64,000 nt of DNA from CAWJLS01 sp963843755. GTDB lineage: Bacteria; Acidobacteriota; Thermoanaerobaculia; Multivoradales; DATKCC01. The position numbers were made by a program, and so were the translations under genes. Location of the stretch: the NCBI GenBank assembly GCA_963843755.1, contig CAWJLS010000013.1, positions 191,360-255,359 on the forward strand, in the 5' to 3' direction. Under the pieces are notes generated by a model that was given only the letters and a program-made list of their open reading frames with translations, was not told where the DNA came from and ran no database searches. The number at the start of each line of letters is the position of its first letter. Position 1 is the stretch's first letter. Shown one piece after another: positions 49,001 to 54,302 of this stretch.

Positions 49001-52000
49001 CCGGTCGGCTCCGACCTGGTGGTCAACGCCCTGGCGCCGGCAGCCGGCCAGAGCCTGACCGCCTCCTTCACCCTGCCGAGCGTCGCGGGCCGGTGGACGC
49101 TGGTCGCGACCGTCGACCCGCTCGACCGGGTGCTCGAGGCCCGGGAGGACGACAACCGGGCCGAGCGCACGTTCCCGGTCCTGGCGGACGCGGGGCCGGC
49201 CGTCTTCGTGGCGACCGACCGGGCCGTGTACGGGAGTGACCAGGACGTCGTGATCACCGCGGACCTCGCGAACGGAGGAGGCGGCGGCGGCGCGGCGTTC
49301 GCCGGTGCGCTCGAGCTGACGGTCGAGGATGCCGACGGCTACCTGGTCGAGACGCTGCCGCCGATTCAGGTCCCCGACCTCGCGGCCGGCGGCGAGGAGA
49401 GCCTCCAGGCGACCTGGAACACCGGCTCGTTCTTCGCCGGCGACTACCGGGTGGTGGCCCGGCTGGTCGACGGGGCGGGGAGCGCCCAGGCGACCGGCAG
49501 CGCGGCGTTTTCGATCGCGGCCGACGTCGGCCTGTCGGCGACGGTGACCACCGACCGGGCGCTCTACGACGCCGGGGCGAAGGTCCGGATCACCGGCACC
49601 GTGCACCACGCGGCGGGCAACAGCACGGTCACCGGTCTCGCCGCCCGGATCACCCTGGTCGACGCGGCGGACGTGAGCCTCGCCGAGTGGACCGAGGATC
49701 TGGACGACCTGCCTCCGGGCTCCGAGGTCACGACCAGCCAGAGCTGGAACAGCGCCGGCGCGGCTCCGGGGAGCTACCGGGTCGAGCTCGAGATCCTCCG
49801 CGACGGTGCCCGGGCGGCAGGGGCCGCGACCGGCTTCGACCTGTCGGCCCCGGCCGGCGCGGTCACCGGCTCGCTGTCGCTGTCCTCGCGGGTGCCGGCG
49901 GTCGGGACGCCCCTGGCCGCCACCTACCAGGTCACCAACGGCACGGCGCAGGCGCTGACCGGCCTGCCGGTCCGCCTGGTGGTGCTCGAGTCCGCGGACG
50001 GCACGGAGCGCGGTCGCAGCGAGACGACGCTCGACCTCGACGCCGGTGCCACGGCGTCCGCCTCGGTCGAGCTTTCGACAGACGATCTCGCCCTGACCGA
50101 GCACCGGGTCCTCCTCCAGGTCGACCTGCCGGCGGGCGACGGCAGCACGACCGAGACCGTCACCCTGGCGGCGGACGCCTTCGTGCCCGCCGACGGCACG
50201 GCGCCGGAGATCGGCCCGGTCGAGCCCGCCGACGGAGCCTACGTGGCCAGCGCCGAGCCGACCCTCCGGGCGGTGGTCTTCGACAGCCTCGGCCAGGTCG
50301 AGCGGGTGGAGATGCGCCTGGACGGCGGGGCGTGGCAGGACGCCGCCGTCGAGTCGGCGAGCGAGGGCCGCTGGAGCCTCCCGGCGACAGGTCTCGCCGC
50401 GGGGGGTCTCGCCGAAGGGGTCCACGCCTTCGAGATCCGCGCCACTGACGGGGCGGGCAACGAAGGGCTCGCGGAGAGCGCCTTCACCGTCGACACGGTC
50501 GCACCGGAGATCACCGTCACCGGGGTCGAGGACGACGGCCACTACGCCGACCCGGTGACCCCGGTGTTCGAGATCGTCGAGCTACACCCGCGCTCCGACG
50601 AAGCGACCCTGGACGGCGCGCCGTTCACCTCGGGCACCGAGGTGTCCGAGCCGGGTGCGCACGAGCTGCGGGTCGCCGCCGAGGACCTGGCTGGGAACCG
50701 GACCGAGCGGCTGATCACGTTCCAGATCGGCGCCGGCGACCCGGAGATCGTCGCCACCAAGACCGCCAGCCTGGCGCTGGACGCGGACGGCGACGGCCTG
50801 CCGTCGCCGGGCGACGAGATCGGCTACGACGTCACCGTCGCCAACATCGGCGATGGCGAGGCGACGGCGGTGGCCCTGAGCGACCCGATCCCGTCCTCGA
50901 CCACTCTCGTCGCAGGCTCGGTCGAGACCACAGCCGGGACGGTGACCGGGGAGAGCCCGGTCCAGGTCGCCCTGGGGACGCTCGAGGCCGGTGGCCAGGC
51001 GCGCGTCACGTTCCGGGTGCGGATCGACCTGCCGGTCGCCGCCGGTGTCGACCGGATCGCGAACCAGGGCGTGGTGACGTCGGCCGAGCTGCCGGCCGTC
51101 CTCACCGACGATCCGGAGCTGGGCGGCGCCGAGGATCCGACCGTCACCATGATCACCGCCGCCCCCGAGCTGGTGGCGGAGAAGACCTCGTCGCTGGCGG
51201 TGGACGCCGACTCCGACGGCGTGCCGTCGCCGGGTGACACGCTCGACTACCGGGTGGTGGTGCGCAACGTCGGCAACACCTCGGCGACCGGCGTCGTGCT
51301 CGCCGATCCGGTGCCTGAGCACACCGCCGTCGTCGCCGGCTCGGTCGAGACCGATCGGGGAACGGTCGTCTCCGACGATCCGGTGACGGTCGCCCTCGGC
51401 GAGATCGCCGGGCTCGACCACGCCGAGGTCCACTTCCGGGTGGTGATCGACGACCCGATCGCCGCCGGCGTACACGAGGTCTCCAACCAGGGCCTGGTGA
51501 CGTCCTCCGAGCTGCCCGACGTGGTCACCGACGATCCGGCCGTGGGCGGTCCCGCCGACCCGACGGTGACCGCGATCACCGCGGCGCCGGTGCTCCGGGT
51601 GGAGAAGGAGGCGCTCCTGTTCGACGACCGGGACGGCGACGGGCTCGTCTCGCCCGGCGACGAGCTGCTCTACCGCCTGCGCGTGACCAACACCGGCAAC
51701 ACGCCGGCGACCGCGGCCCTCCTGACCGACCCGGTGCCGGACCACACCGTGCTCGAGGCCGGCAGCGTCCAGACCTCGCGGGGCGACGTGACCTCCGAGG
51801 CTCCGGTCACCGTGGATTTCGGACCGCTCCCGGTCGGCGAGGAGACGACGGTCTCCTTCCGGGTGCGGATCGAGAGGCCGTTCCCGCTCGACGTCCTGTC
51901 AGTGGCCAACCAGGCGAGCCTCGCCACGGCCGAGCTCGCGACGGTGCCGAGCGACGATCCGGCGACGGCGGAGCCGGGCGATCCGACGGTGACGGAGGTG

Positions 52001-54262
52001 TTCATCACGCCGCGCATCGACGCGGCCGACGCGGGCGCCGACGAGCACGCGGGTCCCGTGGTGTTCACGGTGTCGCTGTCCGCGCCGAGCAACCGGGAGG
52101 TGGCGGTCTCCTACGCCACCGCCCCGGGCACCGCCGCGGCCGGGTTCGATTTCCAGGCGGTCTCCGGGCGGCTGGTCTTCGCCCCGGGCGAGACCGAGGC
52201 CGCCGTCGAGGTGCCGCTGCTCGACGACCTTCTGGACGAGCTGGACGAGACCTTCCGGCTGGTGTTGACGGACGCCGCCGGCGGCGAGCTGGGGGACGGG
52301 GATGCGACCGGCACGATCGTCGACGACGACCCGCCGCCGCTCCTGTCCGTCGACGACGTGGTCGCGGACGAGGGCGATGGCAGCACCGGAGGCACCGGCG
52401 CCAGCGCGGTGTTCACGCTGCGGCTTTCGGCACCGAGCGGCCTGCCGGTCTCGGTCGCCTACGCGACCGCCGACGGCACCGCCATCGCCGGCACCGACTA
52501 CACCGCGACGTCCGGCCAGGTCACGCTGCCGCCGGGGCAGGTCGCGGCGACCGTCGCGGTGCCGATCCTCGGCGACACGGTCGACGAGCGGGACGAGACC
52601 TTCCGCCTGGTGGTGACCGAGGCGCTCAACGCGGTGGTGGCCGACGGCGAGGCGGTGGCGACGATCCGCGACGACGACCTGGCGGCGCTGTCGATCGACG
52701 ACCTGACCATCGACGAGGGCGACGCGCCGGCCGGCGGCACCGCCGACGCCCTGTTCACCGTCCGCCTGGCCACCCCGGCGGACCGGGAGATCACCGTCGA
52801 CTACGCGACCATCGAAGGGTCCGCCACGGCCGGCATCGACTTCGAGCCCACCGCCGGCACCGTCCGGTTCGCCGCCGGGGTCACCGAGCGGCTGGTGGCG
52901 GTGCCGATCCTCGGCGACGAGCTGGTGGAGCCGGCCACCGAGACCTTCACGGTGGAGCTGGCGAACCCGGTCGAGACGGTGATCGACGACGGCTCGGCCG
53001 TCGGCACCATCGTCGACGACGAGCTGTGCCCGGGTCCGAACCTGCTGGCCAACCCCGGGGCGGAGGAGCGGCCGGTCGACGGCGAGCTGCCGGGCTGGAG
53101 CGAGGTCGAGGGGACCACCTGGCAGCGGCGCGGCGCCGATCCGGAGCCGGCCGACGGTGCGGCCTACTTCTTCGCCGGTCCGACCGCCTTCGGCGAGCTC
53201 GCCCAGGACGTGTCGGTGCAGGCCTACGAGGTCCGCATCGAGGCGCCGCCCGCGGGCGAGGACGGCCAGGCGTTCGCCTTCTCCGGCCGACTGCGCACCT
53301 TCGACGAGGTGCCGCCGGACACGGCCCGGGTGGTCGTCGAGTACCGGGACGAGACCGACGCGATCGTGCTCGATGCCTTCGACTCGGGCGAGATCTCGAG
53401 CCCCGACACCTGGCAGGAGGTCTCCGATGTCCGCACCGCCCCCGCCGGCACCCGGTGGATCCGGGTCCGCCTGATCGCCACCCGCTTCGCCGGCGAGAGC
53501 GACGACGGCTACTTCGATCAGCTCTCCTTGCGGTCGCTGCGGGCGCCGGTGCTGACCGTCGGCGACGCCACCGGCTACGAGGGCGGCCCGGGCAACAGCG
53601 TCGAGACGCTGCCGGCGCGCTTCGCCGTCCGGCTCTCCTGCCCGTTCTACCGGGCGGTGAGCGCCAGCTACGCCACGGCGGACGGTGCGGGCGACAGCGG
53701 GGCCCACGCCGGCGAGGACTACCTGTCGACCAGCGGCTCGCTCACCCTGGACCCGGGGACCACCGAGGCGGAGGTCGAGGTTCCGATCCTGGGCGACGCC
53801 GTCCACGAGGCGCACGAAGTCTTCACCCTGAACCTCTCGGACCCCGAGCCCGCGGACGAGGTGGTGCTGCTCGACCCGCAAGGCACCGGCCTGATCCTCG
53901 ACGACGACTTCTGCGCCCGCTCCCACGGCTTCTGGAAGACCCACGAGGAGCTCTGGCCGACGGATCACCTGGTGATCGGCGGTGTCGACTACGACCAGGC
54001 GGAGCTGCTGGCCATCCTCCGCTACAACGGCCCCGACGCCGCCTACCACCTGGCGCTCCAGCTCGTGGCGACCAAGCTCGACCTGCTGGTAGGGTCCGAT
54101 CCCTTCATCCTGCCGACCGTCGAGGAGGCGGACGACCTGCTGGTCGTGTTCCCGCCGGGGAGCAACCCGAAGAAGGGCGACAAGTCGCTGCTCAACGAGG
54201 TCAAGGATCGTCTGGACGCCTACAACAACCCGAGCTGCGAGGAGGACCCGGTCGTCCCGTGA
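37052..54262 (+). CDS. Giant secreted mosaic protein, 3' segment (continuation after +1 frame shift)
   Basis: About 5,736 residues in one open frame that resumes exactly where the third CARDB domain is interrupted (VVRELPAAPVRIPAGGTVE). Order by approximate nucleotide: CARDB to 37920; FlgD-like Ig with SPNGD at 37951, 40795, 42875 and 43553; beta-propeller 1 at 38290-39240; beta-sandwich modules; three Ig-like DxTPPxV domains at 43855-44740; six FN3 domains at 44745-47640, one enclosing a discoidin-like domain; beta-propeller 2 at 47790-48720; CARDB at 48840-49190; two macroglobulin-like units (TDRAxY) at 49200-49850; DUF11 x3; Calx-beta x4; and a C-terminal CARSHGFWKTH module (53920-54259). 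No LPxTG, autotransporter barrel or type IX signal is obvious. Probably secreted and adhesive or scaffold-like. Confidence 0.85.
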   Translation: MVRELPAAPVRIPAGGTVERSTPWRVDLAGDLTFRAVIDPDGAVAEADETNNTATLAFTTGGVDVPNLALAFQDLAFAPDPGQEGRPVALSILVRNTGGAEATGAEVGFYLGDPAQGGTLIDAVQVVPSIAAGGSATVTATLPALGGTGDRLIYAVADPDGRIDELSEDDNATFRVLEVVALPDLAVSPSAIASVPALPEAGQEVTTTVTVANLGEQTAEGVAVRLSVDGTPVGADGTIPAIAPESTGTAVFTWTYPAGASQVRLTAAVDPDGVIPEGNETNNLAERDLAAFDSASALTNAYISPNGDGVQDSTVYSFTLTAPATVAVEAVDDRGRVVRRHTGSELTGVVKGRFEWDGRDDGGLVVGDGAYHLRAVSEAGGILDEVLVTVDTDRWPLSEAIGTPFERIANLTCSLYRASAPQFVGDESTAYFLSTSGIYRAPARGGAGGSLTRIVQASYPETLLVSGDGRKMAYDPSYGGDAPLAVANTDGSDRQLISWANHYGLGAQAFIPGTETLIYLLADPYDYQVPYRIRIRPLDGSGPDRSLAELSDQDGRYLQRPFSQRDLSPDGRKFVFDRCVEYSYGSSPCSTADLQLLDLASGDQVAMPLLGGDRSWSPDGRHIASIAEEADYDDIGGNVDVTLYSSEGELERVVRLPRDLVGTLDVYRPFGPFPLDQLDTIYVYGNSNLSWSSSGRDLVASVEWGEVGSGYYAIYVRVYRIDALTGQVETIGYAEPVSGFYSYHVSTWDGSRWVERGEDHFGRGYTERRFDLSKYLPDADGEYKVRIRQTGLQAAQVDRVTLRTGDPFFDGVDHPPVAATVLDAPGDGSVLGRVLGVDHEVLDLHEREIELRWDDVGGDAAADGKPLPLTLAVVAREEPDLSARHPRPFSYPADDGHSYHLVAGSGAAMQVDGLQTGADGLVAPLFSTWTRPDTGHPSAEVYGYAASDAEAVYGALDFTVDNTEDGNRDWASLLVETPSGWREFRVTASDSTWGAVGFRPTGHAAYRHKYYEFRVPLAEVGARPGETLALRFQAYGTAALLDPEPGLLPEAGYGLQWLPGEDTVLYYSDYSGGNALIHLDDGNRVERVFDEFTTLRDAYMSPSGRKLLFRDGKEINDPQSACYNASSYADYSYFSFDSLANDAVELDGEPTPDGRGIELSGTATDLNFARWFLEYADESVPGFWTPIGEPETAPVVDDTLATWVPPGPGAYLVRLSVEDRAGNRRRAVHRFSSSSATTVSITDLSLSPRYISPNGDGVQDAASLHYRVLAPVHLEVGVFDEDGDRVRTFRRDESVLGSEHDLVWDGRNDAGLPVADGLYSLEIQGYAFSVTVDTTPPDIAGVDLLGPGVLVGGESGPKTLELGPRVTWCASDLHPAPSGETLSIGTGAAPAAWQPIASAALQTGCPSREAPVSSLSLEQFVGHRFRLEVRDLAGNSAVAETPLADEELLVYRFWNAADSVSDAAKIPAGGAVSLDAGASARMRVAETSRGPLSRLFVQVRPSCLEGSGACNGPWQDIEVDELYEVSSGLPASTFPEPELELVWDASFLDPTRPYDLRLRARAVDGQDVYSNQLQLGLVTAGIRYDGLVPSGTVPESDPDNPGEGATDLAIALGRAGLDPAVGHVLYAEETLDDPLADVVLFVTSDEDPRFVPGRTLPLAGSSGGVLVFDGSDLLPCHTYDGVVLARVVPADGSGSSPVESNHVGTRIPCLDLGALGVTVPPAECDGTPDPVLAAVLTPQSYDGVELTQLTVALDAPDDVFFNVNHPAAGQDYRVEVDTDTLDEGVHRIWARLTNGEGVIVERRGTFVVDRQAPSAELTYPLDGQRLCIPPDEDGHRTLSVEGRVEDVGLESAQAMLQKRSSDGTWPAFHTAGAGIQFASLPGLADAPASFVDPVVESLSDPAGTFTLRLTAVDRGNHRVCSEPVEVSIDGRVEGLSVAAESDLISPNGDAVADEALLTYASGEPVTFDVQVFRGVEKSGLFQTVVEAMGEPVRTLASGLVSAGGGSLVWDGRGDGGGVVEDGLYAVVFRATDGCGNTASLTRGVSVDTTPPQVAITAPSSGASGASGASGADLPLVVEVLGTATDPHFLDYTLEHGVGSEPFTWAPVERSNAQVDAARLGLWNTFGLQGPQTLRLTARDRAGNTAVFVVTVDLPVEDSLISDLQVVPDPLSPNGDGRRESTTVRFGFVQEVTATLQVIVPGGAPVRVLATDEVFPEGSALRTWDGLDETGQPVPDGAYRVRLDATATFDASIHQVEELPIVVDSTPPTIAIDRPRDGFAAGTGTVRGTVEDPHLAEYVVEITDTPDLPDWHEIARGDAAVIGGDLASLEGLDEGLYALRVSARDTAENRSERVIPFEVDNTPPEVTLDAPTADSVVGAALGPVSVRGAAVEEHPSSWTLELGAGEAPTAWAPLASGDGSPPATLLAWQVGTVADGLYTLRLTVEDLAGLQGEARVAIQVDNTPPAVAIASPAAGGYVTGPTTVTGTAADAHLLVYRIEVAPAGSPAGSEVWSEVGRAASPVSSGILLSWQALPPDGDYRLRLLAEDRAGNASAAVIPLSIDTHPPAPPQGLTASLEGGPDGHLAWQANGEDDLAGYRVYRNGVSLTAQPVAGTSYVDAALGEGSWSYTVTAVDRAGLESAPSASADLSLDHTPPLTLILEPISGVSVSGLVDVLITATSSDFEEYRLTVAPEDGSVPAQLLRRSPTPVTAEVVTSWSTAGLPEGAAYRLRLEAEDVHGNVAAAETPVVIDNLGPAAPTGLTATVTGGDVALAWNANAEADLAGYLLYRDGRLVHGSGDDLVRRALTATSYDDQALPDGTFTYRLAAIDRAGNVSPLSAPATATLDLHAPHVTFERPEDGTRFDSPLYVLATTPDRDLAEVRIEFRPAGATTWSEIATPTAEPWETVWDPAGLDYGDFELRAVARDAGGRVDPAPSVIAVTYTDLERPAPVSGLTARVDGGDVHLSWHAGDEADLAGYFVDRTAAAGSAVRLTADPVTGTSFVDSGLPDDTYTYRIVAVDAYDNEAQPSSGREAVVYTPQLDRPLSPTRAASADLAGDVLPGSAVTVEVTRPGGTSTVPAPAVDGTGHFTVTGLAVERGTNALSVVAEDGAGNRSKPALARVIAADPPSVPTGLAATVTDQQVDLAWNPNPEPDILGYQVFDDGEPRLYDPSTRPSTATASSADSSAPAYLAVDSSTYSYYWSPDPTQPVDGQWLTATWPAPQPVTSIRLDWYSAPYRAIDYDVQLWDGMFWVTLAHVRGNGEETPEIVLDDAYPTTGIRVVLHTIAGPEDESTSVRLADIRFTYRQLTAQPPASFTASQGLHELAVAAVSGYGFESAPSDPVEVPVGDAEGPDPVTLSAVADGSDVALTWTESLAPDLRAYQLYRDGEEILYRSDLTNRSFTDYDLANGTYHYTVVGRDQVGNLGPPSNEVEVTVAVPVPAAPLGLAVADPGLGSALDLSWSAGTGEPAATAYRVLRSTTAGGPYTAVGESASTAYRDHGLETGTTYFYVVAGVDLLGNAGPTSNEAAGTPEDRVGPRTAFEFPAGSGGIYRTARTVQELIVGSTEAGAPVEVRRDGQLVAQTTATTDPETLHVAYDAYGTPRPSPDGSLLLLDDYYSQELLDFATGEAAPIPGFDYTNAYWMPDGERLLGALYDYDTGGSILTTYRLEDGAKQALVSLESVDVAVPSPDGRHAAVLGSDGPEEGLLLVDLATGGVSPLVPGSTYQFDEDSLAWSPDGSRLAYLRDAGPSSQIEIVEIASGAVTAVPVEAFGYGSPSWSPDGAALAFTGPDDDSFWDQIWRYRLADGVAEQLTVTDQDHDVPQWSPDGGSIAYVADGEHLETVDLETGQVELLYELVDWSYDLAWARGGRLVTLDAGQPIRITPAGRFEVHGVPLSVGENAFTASATDALGNRSAASDPMVIEVVTDGNANLTVTADDLTVLPVVALVGQEVTFTATVHNTGVAESPPSVLDLVLLAPSGAPVPVGSDLVVNALAPAAGQSLTASFTLPSVAGRWTLVATVDPLDRVLEAREDDNRAERTFPVLADAGPAVFVATDRAVYGSDQDVVITADLANGGGGGGAAFAGALELTVEDADGYLVETLPPIQVPDLAAGGEESLQATWNTGSFFAGDYRVVARLVDGAGSAQATGSAAFSIAADVGLSATVTTDRALYDAGAKVRITGTVHHAAGNSTVTGLAARITLVDAADVSLAEWTEDLDDLPPGSEVTTSQSWNSAGAAPGSYRVELEILRDGARAAGAATGFDLSAPAGAVTGSLSLSSRVPAVGTPLAATYQVTNGTAQALTGLPVRLVVLESADGTERGRSETTLDLDAGATASASVELSTDDLALTEHRVLLQVDLPAGDGSTTETVTLAADAFVPADGTAPEIGPVEPADGAYVASAEPTLRAVVFDSLGQVERVEMRLDGGAWQDAAVESASEGRWSLPATGLAAGGLAEGVHAFEIRATDGAGNEGLAESAFTVDTVAPEITVTGVEDDGHYADPVTPVFEIVELHPRSDEATLDGAPFTSGTEVSEPGAHELRVAAEDLAGNRTERLITFQIGAGDPEIVATKTASLALDADGDGLPSPGDEIGYDVTVANIGDGEATAVALSDPIPSSTTLVAGSVETTAGTVTGESPVQVALGTLEAGGQARVTFRVRIDLPVAAGVDRIANQGVVTSAELPAVLTDDPELGGAEDPTVTMITAAPELVAEKTSSLAVDADSDGVPSPGDTLDYRVVVRNVGNTSATGVVLADPVPEHTAVVAGSVETDRGTVVSDDPVTVALGEIAGLDHAEVHFRVVIDDPIAAGVHEVSNQGLVTSSELPDVVTDDPAVGGPADPTVTAITAAPVLRVEKEALLFDDRDGDGLVSPGDELLYRLRVTNTGNTPATAALLTDPVPDHTVLEAGSVQTSRGDVTSEAPVTVDFGPLPVGEETTVSFRVRIERPFPLDVLSVANQASLATAELATVPSDDPATAEPGDPTVTEVFITPRIDAADAGADEHAGPVVFTVSLSAPSNREVAVSYATAPGTAAAGFDFQAVSGRLVFAPGETEAAVEVPLLDDLLDELDETFRLVLTDAAGGELGDGDATGTIVDDDPPPLLSVDDVVADEGDGSTGGTGASAVFTLRLSAPSGLPVSVAYATADGTAIAGTDYTATSGQVTLPPGQVAATVAVPILGDTVDERDETFRLVVTEALNAVVADGEAVATIRDDDLAALSIDDLTIDEGDAPAGGTADALFTVRLATPADREITVDYATIEGSATAGIDFEPTAGTVRFAAGVTERLVAVPILGDELVEPATETFTVELANPVETVIDDGSAVGTIVDDELCPGPNLLANPGAEERPVDGELPGWSEVEGTTWQRRGADPEPADGAAYFFAGPTAFGELAQDVSVQAYEVRIEAPPAGEDGQAFAFSGRLRTFDEVPPDTARVVVEYRDETDAIVLDAFDSGEISSPDTWQEVSDVRTAPAGTRWIRVRLIATRFAGESDDGYFDQLSLRSLRAPVLTVGDATGYEGGPGNSVETLPARFAVRLSCPFYRAVSASYATADGAGDSGAHAGEDYLSTSGSLTLDPGTTEAEVEVPILGDAVHEAHEVFTLNLSDPEPADEVVLLDPQGTGLILDDDFCARSHGFWKTHEELWPTDHLVIGGVDYDQAELLAILRYNGPDAAYHLALQLVATKLDLLVGSDPFILPTVEEADDLLVVFPPGSNPKKGDKSLLNEVKDRLDAYNNPSCEEDPVVP
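43227..43262 (+). repeat. Four exact tandem 9-bp repeats inside the giant gene
   Basis: The unit cttccggcg is repeated four times without change, encoding a (Ser-Gly-Ala) linker before an Ig-like domain. Copy number could vary by slippage without breaking the frame. Confidence 0.85.
46425..47085 (+). other. FN3 domain with a nested discoidin (F5/8 type C)-like domain
   Basis: An FN3 domain begins PTGLAATVTDQQVDLAWNPN...GYQVFDDG, is interrupted by ~140 residues reading as a discoidin-like jelly roll (AYLAVDSSTYSYYWSPDP, TSIRLDWYSAPYRAIDYDVQ, TTGIRVVLHT), then finishes with LTAQPPASFTASQGLHELAV and YGFESAPSDPVEV. Discoidin domains commonly bind carbohydrates or lipids. Confidence 0.6.
50740..52015 (+). 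repeat. Three DUF11 (isopeptide-type Ig) repeats
   Basis: Three units of about 140 residues with the same frame: K-T/E-x-x-L-x-x-D-x-D-x-D-G-x-x-S-P-G-D start, DPxPxxTxVxxGSVxTxxGxV centre and NQGxVTSxELxxVxTDDP end. DUF11 domains are stalk modules of surface proteins. Confidence 0.85.
52015..53910 (+). repeat. Four Calx-beta domains, with a jelly-roll domain between the third and fourth
   Basis: Units at 52015-52335, 52336-52680, 52681-53025 and 53545-53910. Each has SYATADGTA-like, GxDYxxxSGxLxxxPGxTEAxVxVPxLGD and DExFxLxLxxP motifs and ends in TIVDDD or equivalent. These are calcium-binding folds. Between units three and four lies a carbohydrate-binding-like domain (LLANPGAEE ... DGYFDQLSL). 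Confidence 0.85.
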
Positions 54263-54302
54263 GGGCGGTGCGGACGGAGACGTGCGGAGGAGAACGGACC
54301 GG

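Noticed and set aside
42137..50542. A 2,801-codon antisense open frame, and others such as 37037-42082 and 7026-12332 on the minus strand
   Set aside because: They lie opposite genes with clear domain content; their translations are Arg/Gly/Asp/His/Val-rich with no domains. In very GC-rich genes the antisense frame lacks stops by codon bias alone.
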